From assembly GCF_030445035.2 (NCBI RefSeq), contig NC_080677.1:248001-312000 (forward strand): a DNA stretch of 64,000 nucleotides. Reading direction: 5' to 3'. Under the pieces are notes generated by a model. It did not search any database and was not told the origin of the DNA. It saw only the letters and a list, made by a program, of their open reading frames with translations. This document shows, in pieces, positions 11,826 to 23,532 of this stretch (position 1 is its first letter; the number at the start of each line of letters is the position of its first letter). This DNA comes from Dasypus novemcinctus (taxonomy: Eukaryota > Chordata > Mammalia > Cingulata > Dasypodidae). The position numbers were made by a program, and so were the translations under genes.

Positions 11826-12474
11826 TGTAGGGCTTTTGGGTTTGACTTCTGGTGCTTGGCCATCAGAGAAATTCGTTCTGCTTTGGGCTTCTTTAGATCC
11901 CCTCTATGGGGGAATCTGCTTGCCAAGTCATATGGACCCTCAAACAGGTGATGAGAAGGCCCCTGGGGAGGAGCTGCGTGCCTGCCGCCGGCCACACCAC
12001 CACGGTGCCCGCCGAGCCCCTCGGTAGCCTCCGTTCAGCCCCAGACGACAGCTTCTCAGCAGCCTGCTGGGAGGCTCTGAGCAAGACTTGCCCAACTTGC
12101 CCACCTGTCTTGAATTTTCGTCCCTCAGAAACTAAGAGATAAGATACATTCGTTGATATTTTAACTAAGTTCTGGGGTAATTTGTCACACAGCAAGGCTC
12201 TGGAGGAAACGCACTGCTTTGAATGAATTCATTTATTTACTGTAGAACTTTATACCACGGTCTAGGGCTTTACTTACAGTTTGGAGGCTTATGCTGAGTA
12301 CTCCATTTAAATTTGAGATTATCAGACTGAAACGGGGGCTTGGGAAAGAGGCGCCGCCTGGAGGTTGCTGCGGGCCCTTCCACTCGGCAGAGCCCTGAGT
12401 ACCCAGAACTGCTCACCTCTCCATCCCCCACACCTTGCTTGCACACTGTGCTATTCCCGTGATCACACCTCTCC

Positions 12475-13240
12475 ATTCTTTTATTAGAGCAAATTTCAAA
12501 TTTACAAAGAGCAGAGAGCAGGGTAAGGAGCCCTGTCACCCAACCCTCAGAGTCTATCACCACCCATTCTTGGTCGGTCTTGTTTGCCAACTCTGGCCCT
12601 TGCCTGGGTTATTTTGAAGCAAATTGCAGACATCGTGCCATTTCATCCATAACTATTTCAGCGTGTAGCATTATCACAATTAAAACAGACAGTAATTCCT
12701 TAATATCTTTAAAGATCTGGTGTTTATATTTCTCCCAATTGTCTCGCAGTTTTTTTTTCAGTTGCTTATATCAGGATCCGTATTGTAATTTTTAATTGTT
12801 TGTATCAGGATTCAATAAGGTCCATACTGTAAAACTGGTTTTATATCTACTTGACTCTGTAGGTTTCCGTGTTTTTTTATCTCCTTGCCTTTTTTGTTTT
12901 TGTCGTTTTTGGCAGTGGTGGCAGAAACCAGGTCATTTGTCGTACAGATTGATCCAGTGTGGACCCTGCTGGCTTCATCCCCGTGGTATTGTTTAGCAGG
13001 TTCCTCTTGCCCCTGTATTTCTTGTAAAGTGGCAGTCAGATGGAGATGCTTGATCAGATTCGGGTCCTTTTTGGGGGGAGGCATGCCTACTTACTTCTGG
13101 GTGCTCTGTATCTCCATCAGGAGGTCCATCATGTCTGCCTGTCTCCAGAGAGCCACTGAGGATCACTGCCTGTGCTCCTCGTGAGGAGAGCAGAGTGGTA
13201 ACAGTCACGCTCTGCTGTATGCCAGTGTCTCAGACTGGCA
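12475..13240 (-). repeat. Old L1M-type LINE fragment, antisense to the plus strand
   Basis: The string of blocks 'ttttgaagcaaattgcagac', 'atttcatccataactatttc', 'ttccttaatatctttaaag', 'atatcaggatccgtattg' and 'ttgatcagattcgggtcctt' follows a widespread mammalian LINE 3' region as I remember it. The subfamily is uncertain. Confidence 0.55.
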
Positions 13241-13572
13241 GTGCTCGTGTGCGTTAACTTACTGCTTAGACTGAGCACACTTTTCTCTGCCTTGTTGCCT
13301 CTCCGCGGTGCTGAAAGATGCTGCACTAGCACTGGGCTGCCTCTCCCCCCATGATGCTCACCGGTCAGTGAGGCTGGAAGTACGTTCCCATTTTCACCCT
13401 TGGCCTTGAAATGTCAGCGCTTATTCTTATAAACTCAGACCTGGCTGGACCCCCACCCCACACTCCCTCCACTCAGTGGCCTCGTAGGTAGTAAAATGTG
13501 GCTGAGAACTGAGGCACAGGCTGTGTGGGGGCCGAATACGGTCCTGTGATGATGCCCTTCAGGAGCACTGCG

Positions 13573-14300
13573 TGGGAACAGGTGTGGCGCAGGCAGCTGA
13601 ACACCAGCTCCCACATGGGAGGTCCACGGTTTGGTTTCCAGTGCCTCCTAAAGAAGACAAACACCAAGCAGACGTCAAGCAAAAAGATGAGCAGACAATG
13701 AGCAAAAACAACGAGCAGGGAGTGGCTGTGGCTCAAGCACTGAACACCTGCCTCCCACTGGGAGGTCCTGGGTGTGGTTCTCCATACATCCTAAAGAAAA
13801 CACAGACAGACAACAGTAGACAAGGAGCAAAAACGATGAGCAGAGGGAAGCGGCCTTGGCTCAAAGGATAGAGCATCCACCTACCATGTTCAAACCCAGG
13901 ACCTCCTTGACCCGTGTGGAGCTGGCCCATGTGCAGTGCTGATGCGCACAAGGAGTGCCGTGCTACACAGGGGTGTCCCCCCTGTAGGGGAGCCCCACAC
14001 GCAAGGAGTGCACCCCATAAGGAGAGCCGCCCAGCGCGACAGAAAGTGCAGCCTGCCCAGGAACGGCACCGCACACACGGAGAGCTGACACAACAAGATG
14101 ACGCAATGAAAAGAAACACAGATTCCCGTGCCGCTGACAATAGAAGCGGACACAGAAGAACACACAGCGAATGGACACAGAGAACAGACAACTGGGGGAG
14201 GGGAGAGAGATAAAATTAAATAAATAAATAAATAAAAAACGAGCAGACAGCGAGTGGAAACCATGCGCAAAAAAAAGAGCAAACGGGAGGGAGCCATCTG
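13573..14300 (+). repeat. Compound of three DAS-type SINE units in tandem
   Basis: Three heads occur in the same direction at about 13573, 13716 and 13845. The third is a near full-length body (13845-14232) with the 'gtgtggagctggcccatg' region and a terminal (AAAT)n. After it, 14233-14300 resumes a tail ('gagcagacagcgagtgg', 'gggagggagccatc') of the type that ends the shorter SINE at 42540-42590. The long SINE therefore seems to have landed inside the tail of the shorter one. Confidence 0.8.
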
Positions 14301-15230
14301 GGAGTGGGGGAAGAAACTAATACAGGTTCTAACTCACCAAATACGGGACAATTTGACCATCAAGAGAGATATAATGGCAATGGGTAAAGTGCATTAAAAA
14401 AAAAAAAAGCACCGCACAGTGCCCAGTCAATAGATGGTCAATGTCATTATCATACATTAGAAGTGAAATGCAGTCAAGCGCTTCTACCCATTAAGTGTCT
14501 GAGAGTCCAGAATCGTGGGAAGAACGCCTGTTGCTGTTTCTCTTGAGCACCATTGGGCACTTTTACCGGTGCCTGGAATGTGCTGATTTAGAATTAAATA
14601 CCGCATCTCTCTGAGAGTGCCAGCCATCTGTTGGGAGTACGCGCTGATGCTGCAGTGATTAAACGGAAGGCACAGCTCCCTGAAGGGGTTGTTGTTCCCA
14701 GGAGAAGCGGGGCAGTGGTGCTGGGCTGCAGAAAGGACCAATGGCGCTCCCTCTCAGGGGTGCTGGAGCCGTCCCTCCACTCCCCGATGCGGCGCTGCTG
14801 TGGAGGCACCCTGTTCCCTTATTAAGCTTCTCTCCTAGAGAAAGCGCTGACGTGGGTCACTTACTCCCTACTTCCCAGTAAAGGTGGCAGGTGCTGAGCG
14901 GTCACTCTGCGCCCGGGGCTTTGCTTGGATTGTATTGACTCCGGCCAGCAGCCCTGAGGCAGTCCTGAACGTGGCAAGCCTGCTGTCCTGCCAGTTCACC
15001 ATGTCTGGCACATAATAGGTCCGCAAGTACAGACCCCATCCGCATACCTTGTTCTCCCCAGGGCCCTTTAAGCCTGCAACTTCTCTCCAGATGGGGATCG
15101 AAAGCCTTTTATTCCCTAGCAAAGCAGTTTTAGGCATCAGCATAATAAGTCTGTCCCCGCGAATAGTTTCCAGGCTAGTAGTCTCCAAGGCGGGGCGGCA
15201 GGTGGAGGGAGGAGGGATGGCTTTGTAAGA
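14301..15230. other. Intergenic, no gene seen
   Basis: Mostly unique-looking sequence. The stretch 14880-15010 is vaguely MIR-like but too diverged to call. Confidence 0.4.
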
Positions 15231-16195
15231 AGGGCTGTCCTGCAGGCCGCCGCGTCCCCGTTGCCTCTGCCACCCCCCTGGAACAGCTGCTTACGCCTCG
15301 AGGCGCGTTCAGGGCCCTCCTCCAGGCCGCTGCGCACTCGCCACCCGCAGAGCAGCCGGGCAGCGGCCGTGAGAGGAGGGGTCGCGGCGGCCTGGACACA
15401 GCGAGCCTTCTTCACCTGCGAGTTTTTCCACCTGACAAAAGTAAACATGCTTCCCACGTGGGAGCAAGCCGCACAATTAGGGTGTCGGCAAAAGAAGTGA
15501 ACAGGAGAAAATGCCAAAACGCGCGAACAGACGCGGGGACGGCAGCAGGGCCCTGCGGGGGCTGGTTCCCCGCTCCGTGCGGGGCCGAGGCGCTGCCCTG
15601 ACGGCTGCCGGCCCGGCGCCCGCCCCAGGGGCTGGGAGAGGAAGGCTGCGGCCGGGGCAGCGATGGCCGAGGATCACGCGCGGTCACCCCCGGAGCGCGA
15701 ATCGGCAAGTCCCTCCAGGGGGATCCGCGAGGACCGCGAGGCCGGCAGGCGACGGCCGCCTCTGGGGAGCTGCAGAGCGGATGGACCTGACGAAGGCCTT
15801 CGGGTGGGAAGCAAAGAAGTGAGCCCGAGCCCCCGCTGGGAGCCCGGCGGCCCCGGCCCAGGGGCGGCACGACCCCTCCCGAGGCCGGGGCGGGACCTCC
15901 GTGCCGAGCCCACGCGCTCCCCCAGCCCCGCAGCCCCAGCCCCGCAGCCCCCGAGCTGCAGGCCGCTTCTCCGGAGAGGACAGCGGGCCCTGGCGATCAG
16001 CCTGGCTGGGGCGGGAGCGCTCCTGAGCGTGGGCAGCCAGGGCCTCCCAGCGCCCCGCAGGCCCCGCCGCGTCTACGTCTACACCGCAGGGTGGAGCAGC
16101 CCGGAACCCAGAACCACCGCAGGCGCCGCCAGGCGCCCCAAGACCTTCCCAGACCCCGCGCACCGAGATGCGGCCTCCCGAGGCTAAAGGGAAGC
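15231..16195. promoter_or_regulatory. Isolated CpG island
   Basis: CpG is dense and GC content high across this kilobase, in contrast to depleted CpG on both sides. Examples are 'aaaacgcgcgaacagacgc' near 15515 and 'cacgcgcggtcacccccgga' near 15675. CpG survives only where germline methylation is low, so this may be a promoter or other regulatory element. No start codon with convincing coding sequence and no known first exon could be attached to it. It lies about 10 kb beyond the LANCL2 stop, so it is not the LANCL2 promoter. Confidence 0.65.
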
Positions 16196-16329
16196 TGGGG
16201 GCTGAAGCGGACAACAGGGAAAAGCAATTCAAATAAATTAAAACAAACGAACCCCCCCCCAACACACACACAGAACAAGTCTCAGCAAGGCTGGGGAAGA
16301 ACCGGGGCACGCGGCAGGGGCTGCTGGGG

Positions 16330-16640
16330 TGACTGAGGAACCCGGAGGGGACCCCTGGGGTGGGGGGTCGGGGAGGTCCACCTGGGGTAGGCAGTGGGGG
16401 TCCCCTGGGGTGGGAGATGGTGGTGGGGTGGGGGACCCCCTGGGGTGGGGGTTTGGGAGGGTCCCCCTGGGGTGTGGGAGGTGGGAAGGTCCCCCTGGGG
16501 GGGGTCCCCTGGGGTGGGATGTGCAGGGTCCCCTGGGGTGGGGGGTCCCCCTGGGGTGGGGAGTGAGGGTCCCCCTGGAGTGGGAGGTGGTGGGGTGGGG
16601 GACCCCCTGGGTGGGGGGTTCCCTGGGTGGGGGTGCCTGC
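16330..16640 (+). repeat. G-rich minisatellite
   Basis: Irregular tandem units are built on 'ggtccccctggggtgggg' with spacers such as 'gaggtggtggggtgggggac'. The plus strand is strongly G-rich with many GGGG runs, so G-quadruplex formation is possible. The array directly follows the CpG island. It produces a long proline-rich frame on the minus strand (to 16943) that I regard as spurious. Confidence 0.9.
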
Positions 16641-17590
16641 CCAGCACCGTCCTCGCCATGCTCCAGGTGACTTGGAGGGGGGCGCACTGCTTTGCCACCA
16701 CAGCTGACGCCCTTCCGCACACTCCCCCGGGCGGGTTTCCCTCTCCCCCACATCCCGCCGCTGCCGCCCCGGCCTCCCGCAGCAGCTGCTGCCTCGCCTC
16801 CTGCCTCCCTGAGAAAGTGGGAGCCCTGGGAAGAGCTGACGGGCCGCCCGCCGACCGCCAGGGCCCGGGGCACCCTGGACACCGGCCCTTCCCCTTCCCC
16901 ACATCATCCCTTCTTCCTGCTCGCTGGACCACGCCCACAGCATACCAACGTGCTATTTCTCCAGCATTAGAAGAAGATTCTCTTGATCCTGTTTCTTTTC
17001 TCTTTTCCTGTTGAACTTCTAAGTGGTGCCTATACTGACTCCAATTCCTCCCCGCACTGTCCCTTAATGCCAAGCCTTACCAACCTGCCAAAGGGGCTTC
17101 AGGGGTCACCAGGGGCCTCCACGGGAGAGATCCCAGCCCTCACCTCCCAGCCGCAGCCCTGGGAGGGACTGAGCGCTCCCTTCTCACACACGCTTTCCTC
17201 ACAGACTTGCGGAGAAACTCACTCTGGTTCTCCTCTCTGTGACTGCTGCTTTTCAACCTCCTCGGCGGTTTCCCTGTCTTCTCCTGACTTCTTGGAGTGG
17301 CTCAAGATTCTGTTTTTTTGGCCTCTTCCCCTCTCTTTGTGCTCACTTGCGTGGAGATCTCAAGTGGCTCGCAAGGCGGCCTTAAGTGACAGCGATGTGC
17401 CAGTGGTTCCAGATTGGTACGGGATCCCAGGTTCCTCTCACATCTGCAAACGTGCCCCCTCCTCTGGAGCTCCGCCTGTGGACGCCCACCCGTCTCAAAG
17501 CACTGCTCTTCCTCCTGACCCCTCCCCACAGCCTCCCGGCCGGCTCTGGCAGCGCCCTCCGGATCGGGCCCTGCCCCAGCGGTCATGAAC
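16641..17590. other. Intergenic, no gene seen
   Basis: The sequence is pyrimidine-rich and high in C. It gives several overlapping frames but no domain or splice-supported exon was recognised. Confidence 0.4.
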
Positions 17591-18300
17591 TTGCACTCTA
17601 GCTCCACAGTGTCCCTGGAGCCCAGGCCGCCTCTGCCTGCTCCGTTGCCGGTGACTGCACCAGTGGTGGAGCCCCGCGTCGCTCCTTGCCTGCACGAGGC
17701 TTCTGGTCTCCCTGCTTCTGCCCGTGCTCCCAGGGAGCCTTTAAACACAAATGGGATCACGCCCTTCCTTTCCTCAAAGCTCTCCACTGGCTTCCCTTTC
17801 ACCCGGAGTAAAAGCCGGACTCCCAAGACCGGCCTTCGGGCCTGGCCTGGGACGCCGCCTGGCCCTGCTGCGACTTCCAGCACCCTCTCATCACCCACGC
17901 CGTCCTAACCACGTGGCTTTCCCCTTTTCCTTGGGCGTGAGAGGCATGCTCCCACCTTAGGGCCGGCTCTGTGCCGGTGGTCCCATCTGGGATGCTCCTT
18001 CCACGAATACCCATTTGATCAACTCTCTGACTTTCAAGTCACTCCCTCCAGCCACACCCCAAGCACCCCGTTTAAAACGCCGTCCGTGGAACTGCTGCTG
18101 CTGGCATGCTCCCTTACTTTATTGTCCTTGCATATTACTTATCACTTTATGAAATATTAGAAGAGTTGCTTATGTTTATCATTTGCCTCATGCTAAACTC
18201 CAAACATTACAAGGCAAAGATCTTTGCCTGTTTTATTCACTGATGGACTCCAAATGCCCGGTTTTCAGAGACACCTAATGAGTATCTGTTGAATGAATTA
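17591..18300 (+). repeat. L2 LINE, 3' part
   Basis: The blocks 'ctcaaagctctccactggct', 'ggagtaaaagccggactccc' and the terminal 'tatctgttgaatgaattaac' follow the L2 3' region and end. The copy is ancient and diverged. Confidence 0.7.
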
Positions 18301-18814
18301 ACATTCTTAGAGGGAAAATATACTGCAACCAAGAAATAACAGGATACAATAAAAAAAGATACACTGAGAAGAAAAAACCTTGGAAATTAAAGAAAAAACC
18401 CACTCAGTTGTAGGATAGGAAGGTAAAATTAAAATCACTCAAAGCAAAAAGACAAAGGGAGTATAAAATAGAAGATTAAGGTCAGTATCCAAATACTAGG
18501 TATGCCAAAAGAGAGGCAATAAGAGACATTCGGGAAGAGAGACAAGGAGTTCAGAGGGAAGAAACCATTAAAAGTAATTCAAGAATATATCCCAGAACTC
18601 AAAGAGATGAGTTTCCAAATGGAAAAGGTTCATTAGGAACCCAGGACTAGGTCCATTATGACAGAGAAAAAATATTCAACTTGCAGAGTGATTACCTGCA
18701 AAACAGAAAATCACATGCAATGAACAGTCATCATGGGTATGAATTTCCCAAAGGCTTCACCAGAAGCTAGAAGGCAGGAGAGCTAGGCCTTCAAATTTCA
18801 GTAGGCATTAAAAA
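18301..18814 (+). repeat. LINE-like relic, uncertain
   Basis: The stretch is A-rich on the plus strand with fragments resembling an old L1 ORF1 end ('caccagaagctagaaggcag'). There is no open frame. Confidence 0.4.
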
Positions 18815-19930
18815 ACAAACAAAATAACAAGTGTTTGTAAGAGCCTGGAGAAACAGGAACCCTGGTACATGGTGATGGGAGTGTGAAATGTGCAGCCTCT
18901 GTGGAAGACAGTTTGGTTGTTCCTCAGAAAGTTAAGTACAGAACTCCAAGAGACCCGGCCCTCCCACTACTAGCTGTACACCCAAAAGAACTGAAAGCAG
19001 GGATTGTACAGGTATTTGCACCCTGATGTTCACAGCGGCATTCCCCACCCCACCCCCCAATCCCGCCCTCTGTGACCATTCACTGTGTGTTCTTCTGTGT
19101 CTGCTTGTATTCTCATTAGGCAGCTCCAGGAACTGATCCTAGAACCTTCTGGAATGGGAGGGAGGCAATTACTCTCTTGTGCGACCTCAACTCCCTGTTC
19201 TGCTACATCATCTTATTTTCTCTCCTCTGCGTCTCTTGTTGCGTCGGCTGGCGCTCCTGCGCGGGGTGACTTTTCCCACGCAGGGTGGCTCTCCTGCTCG
19301 GGGCTGCATTCCTGCGTGGGCTAGCACTCTGCGTGGGCCAGCTCGCCGTGTGGGCCAGCTTGCCCTCACCAGGAGGCCCTGGGCACCGAACCCTGGACCT
19401 CCTATATGGTAGACGGGAGCCAAACTGGTTGAGCCACATCCGTTTCCCAGCAGCATTACTCACAATGGCCAAAAAATGGAAGCAACTCAAGTGTCCTGTC
19501 CATCAGTAGCTGAATGGATACACAAAACACGGTCTATCCATACAAAGAAGGTGTACTGAGCTGTGAAAAGGACGGACACAAGATTCAACATGGATGCACC
19601 TTGAAAACATCGTGTTTAATGTACTCAGTCAGACACAAAAGGACACACATTGTATGATTTCACTGATAGAAAATGATTAGATAATGCACACTGAAAGTCA
19701 GAAACTAGAGTACAGGTTACCAGGGGCTGAGTGGAGATGGAGAATGGGGAAATAGCGCTTAATTTGTACAGAGCTTTTGTTTGGGAAAATGGAAACGTTT
19801 TGGTGGTGGTGGTGGTGGTGACACAATGCTATGAATGTGATTAACACCACTGAATTGTATACTTGAAAGCGTCAAAATGGGAAATTTTAGGTTGTATATA
19901 TGTTACCAGAATAAAATCTAAAAAAAAACC
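18815..19930 (+). repeat. Old L1 ORF2 end and 3' UTR, split by a SINE
   Basis: L1 ORF2 C-terminal blocks ('cacccaaaagaactgaaagc', 'cactgatagaaaatgatt') occur on both sides of the SINE at 19040-19452. Next come a (GGT)n run near 19800-19820 and an A-rich end near 19905-19930. It is a dead copy. Confidence 0.8.
19040..19452 (-). repeat. DAS-type SINE, antisense, inserted in L1
   Basis: In reverse it reads the SINE head ('aacggatgtggctcaacca') and body to 'agacacagaagaacacacag'. Flanking 'agcggcatt' and 'agcagcatt' may be a diverged target duplication. Confidence 0.8.
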
Positions 19931-21265
19931 AGAACTGTACAACACAAAGAGTGAACCTTAATGTAAACTATTATATTAATAATGTAATTCTAATACTGGC
20001 TCACCAATTGTAACAAGGTTTCCACACTAAGGCCAAATGCCAGTAACAGGGAAAACTGTTTCTGTAGGGGGGACTATGGGAACTCTATTCTTTCTACTTG
20101 AGTTTTCTGTAAATACACAGCCACTCTAATTTAAAAAAGAATTTTACATTTCAGTAGGAAAGTGATTGCCAATCCAGAATCCTATAAGCAGCCAACCTAT
20201 GAAGTGTCGGAGTGGAATCAAGACATCCCCAAGGCAAGATTGCAAAGCACTGGGCTCAGGGGCCGTGGGGAGCAGAGCTCTGCTGGTACTTGGCACGTGG
20301 CTCCCCTGCTGTGGGGAGACTGCAGGGGCTCCTTGGGGAGCCCAGCTTAGGACAGCAGGACTGTGCCTCATTTGTCAGGGACAGTGTGTGCAGGTTGTCG
20401 CCCTCTTCTCAGGGTTTCGCCTGGTCCCCAGCTGCTCAGCAAGTGTTGACAAGCTCACTGTGCCTGGGGTTAAGGAGTGATCTGAAAAGCTGGCTTGGTC
20501 AGTTCTCAGAACTGTTCGGGATATTTGTATCTGTTGAAAAGAAGGCATAGAGCTCACCTCCCCAGGTTGCTTTGGCTTTTAGGGATATTTCTATCTGTTG
20601 AAGACAAGACACAGAAGCTGGTCTCCTCCCCACAGGTTGTTGTGACTTTGTCACAAACTTGTTACAAACCACTGGACGTGATTACAGCATGTTCCAAGGC
20701 TTGGAGGGTGCAGAAGTGGCTTGTTCATGTTACTTTTTCAAAAAGATAAGTTAGAAGTCAAAGAGCTAGCCCTTCTTTTGGATTACCCTTTTTCTCAGGC
20801 TCAGATCTACACCATCTCAAGCCCTGGTGCCAGGGAGCTGCAGGCTAAGAAGCTTGGACCCTGAGCTTGGGTTGACCCTGTGGAAACCTGAAAATGTTCT
20901 CTAGGGTACCCTTTGTACGAGTGCAGTTGCGTGTACTGGAGGTGCATACGGGGTTTTGGTGACTGTGTGGTTTTGCAGCTCAGTGCACGTGCTGAAGGAC
21001 ACCATGGGCACAGGGCCAGCCTTGCTGCCCACCATTTCACCCAGTGGGGGGGGCGGCACGAAAGGCAGAGGCTGTTTTCAGAGTAGCCAGGCGGGTGGGA
21101 GGTGGAGCCCAATGGCACAGCTCCAAGGGGCACCGGAGAACCCGCCGGAGCTGCCGAGAACCCAACCTCTGTGCACTCGTGGACTTGGGGTCAGCCTGGA
21201 TTGTGGTTGTGGACATCCCTGCCACTGTGGCATCTCTTCCCTTGAAGGGCCCTGGAGGGTGAGGA
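19931..21265. other. Intergenic, no gene seen; contains a ~65-bp direct duplication
   Basis: A unit starting 'gggatatttgtatctgttga' near 20518 is followed directly by a related unit starting 'gggatatttctatctgttga' near 20582. Otherwise nothing is recognised. A 326-aa frame starting at 20956 runs through a CA repeat, a MIR and a SINE edge and is not credible. Confidence 0.45.
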
Positions 21266-21366
21266 ACACACATGCATGCACACACATGCACACGCACATA
21301 CAGGTGTGCGCACACACGTGCACACACATGCATACACACAGTTGTGCACACAGGCACACAAACACG
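21266..21366. repeat. CA-rich microsatellite
   Basis: An imperfect (CA)n with ATG and CG interruptions ('cacatgcatgcacacacatg'). Confidence 0.9.
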
Positions 21367-21504
21367 AAGGCTGCCAGGCAGAGCAGAGGAAGGGATTTCG
21401 GCGCAGAAGGCTGTGAGCCTTCATTCTGGTCCCACCGATTTCTGCTACCTCGGAGAGTGAGCTGCTTCCTCATCCTAAAGCCACAGGCCGTGCCTTCACT
21501 GCCC

Positions 21505-21725
21505 CCTTTTCCTGAGCACTTACACATTCCAGATGCTTTTTCCATTTGTTATTTCACTTTAGTGTCCCACCAAGCCAATAAAGTAGATAGTACCATTGCC
21601 TCAATTTTAAAGAAAAACTTTGGCTCAGGAAATTGCTTGCCCGAGTACACACAACAGTTGAGCTGGACAGTGAAGAGAGAGCCCGGCTCGAGCCTCCACG
21701 CCACAGGGCTTGGCTGTGGAATCCT
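21505..21725 (-). repeat. MIR SINE, antisense
   Basis: In plus orientation it follows the MIR reverse complement: 'gagcacttacacattccaga', 'ttggctcaggaaattgcttg', then 'cacacaacagttgagctgga'. Confidence 0.75.
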
Positions 21726-21910
21726 TCCTTCTCCACAGACCCCCACGCCTGGACCACCATCCTCTGCTCCTCCTCCACCGCCTTCACCCAGGCCTGCTGC
21801 CAGCCCACGCCGTGCGTCTGAGCTCCAGGCCGCTCGCCTGGGCTGGAGTGTGAGCTGCACGAGGATGGGGTCCACGACCAATTTCTCTTCCCTCTTAAAA
21901 GCACTGAGCA

Positions 21911-22295
21911 GACGGCGGCCTTGGCCCAGTGGTTAGGGCGTCCGTCTACCACATGGGAGGTCCACGGTTCAAACTCCGGGCCTCCTTGACCCGTGTGGAG
22001 TTGGCCCATGCGCAGTGCTGATGCGCGCAAGGAGTGCCGTGCCACGCACGGGTGTCCCCCGCGTAGGGGAGCCCCATGTGCAGGGAGTGCACCTGTAAGG
22101 AGAGCCGCCTAGCGCGATGGAGGGAGCAGCCTGCCCAGGAATGGCACCACCCACACAAGATGACACAACAAAAAGAAAGATTCCCGAGCCACTGACAACA
22201 GAAGTGGACAAAGAAGACACAGCAAATAGAGCAGACAATTGGGGTGGGAGGGGGGAAGGGGAGAGAAATAAATAAATCTTTAAAAATAAATAAAT
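21911..22295 (+). repeat. Full-length DAS-III-like SINE with target duplication
   Basis: The head 'ggcccagtggttagggcg' with B-box-like 'ggttcaaactcc' is followed by the long body and an A/T-rich tail 'aaataaataaatctt'. A 13-bp duplication aaagcactgagca flanks it (ending at 21910; 22296-22308), showing target-primed insertion. Confidence 0.93.
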
Positions 22296-22308
22296 AAAGC
22301 ACTGAGCA

Positions 22309-23227
22309 CTACTGGGCACCCTACCCCGAAGGTGCTGAGGGAACGTGGAGAACACCAGTCTCATCGCGGCCCCAGGGCCTGACATCCCCCTGTGCTTTCC
22401 TGGGCTAGACGCCAGGAAGCCGGCCTCACGGGGTCTCTGGCTATCGGGAGGGACGACGAATGGGAGCCGCCCTCGGAGGCCACGGCTGCCCGCACGGAGC
22501 CTGGTTGCTGTGGGGCCTGGGCTTGCACTTACGGTCCCGGCCCGTCCAGAACAGGGTACCAGGAGCAGCCAGGCGGCGACAGGCACTGGCGACGGCAGCG
22601 GAGGTGGAGCTGGGCAGGGCTATGGCGTCCGGCCCGAGCGTGGCGCCCCTCCACGCCCCTCCTCCCTGCCCGCTGCCCCTGCTTTGCTCTCCATCTCGCG
22701 CCCGCGTGTTCTTCACCCCCACAACCTGACACGTACCTTTTCTCGTTCACAGTCCACTTTGAAACCAGAGAAAACCAGAATGCTCTCTCCAGATATCCAT
22801 CCGCACATGCAGGTTACATCCTGTGTGAAAGCTTCCTGGGGTCACGGCCTCCGAGGCCACCAGGCTCCATCCCACCACAGCCCCAGCCTCCTGCCGGCCC
22901 GGAGGTCCCAAGAGGGAGGGAGGCAGGGAGGGAGGGAGAGAGGGAGGGAGGGCCCTAGAGGCTGCAGCACTGCCGGGCATGGGGCGAGCAGCGTGTACAG
23001 TGACGGAGGCACCTGGACTTTCAACCTGGATCACTGCTTCTGAGTCCAGCAAATGGCACAAACGGTGAGAAGCTGCCTTACAAAGTTAAATGTGGATACA
23101 AACGCAACAAATGGCTTTTAGGGTCCCTGTTAGCAGAAGGTGGGAGGAGGTGTTAACAATGGCAGGGGCCCTCTACTGAGTGCTCACTGCCCCGTGCCTC
23201 TCCCAGGCCTCAACTGTTTTTTAGCTT
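22309..23227. other. Intergenic, no gene seen; (GGGA)n tract
   Basis: CpG-rich at 22380-22690. A purine tract of GGGA units lies at about 22910-22957. No gene is recognised. Confidence 0.45.
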
Positions 23228-23410
23228 CTGTATCATGTGTATAGCGGTGTAGCTTAAACGCATGAGCCTGATGGAGAACGCCTCCAGCACCTGCTAGCTG
23301 TGTGGCCTCGCGCAAGCCCATCAGCTTCCTAAACAGATAACAGCCAGACCCACTTCCCAGGGCTCTTGTGAAGATAAGGAAGCCGTGAGTGTATGCGGCT
23401 TTTATCCTCA
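23228..23410 (+). repeat. MIR SINE
   Basis: MIR blocks 'gcacctgctagctgtgtggc' and 'agggctcttgtgaagataag' are in order. Confidence 0.75.
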
Positions 23411-23451
23411 TCATCCTGCTGGGATTAAAAATGAATGCACATGTGGAGAGG

Positions 23452-23532
23452 GAAGAGCTCGGTGGCTGAGCACCTGCCTCCCACATGAGGCCCCAGGTTC
23501 AATCCGCTGTACCTCCTAAAAAAAAAAAAAGA
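23452..23532 (+). repeat. Short DAS-type SINE with poly(A)
   Basis: The head 'ggtggctgagcacctgcctc' is followed by the B box 'ggttcaatccgctgtacctc' and 12 A residues. Confidence 0.85.

Noticed and set aside
15684..16943. 419-aa proline/glycine-rich open frame on the minus strand
   Set aside because: It runs through the G-rich minisatellite and CpG island. Equally long frames exist in other phases and on the other strand. It has no domain, and the repeat composition explains it.
20956..21936. 326-aa open frame on the plus strand
   Set aside because: It crosses a CA microsatellite, an antisense MIR and the edge of a SINE, so it cannot be a single real coding exon.
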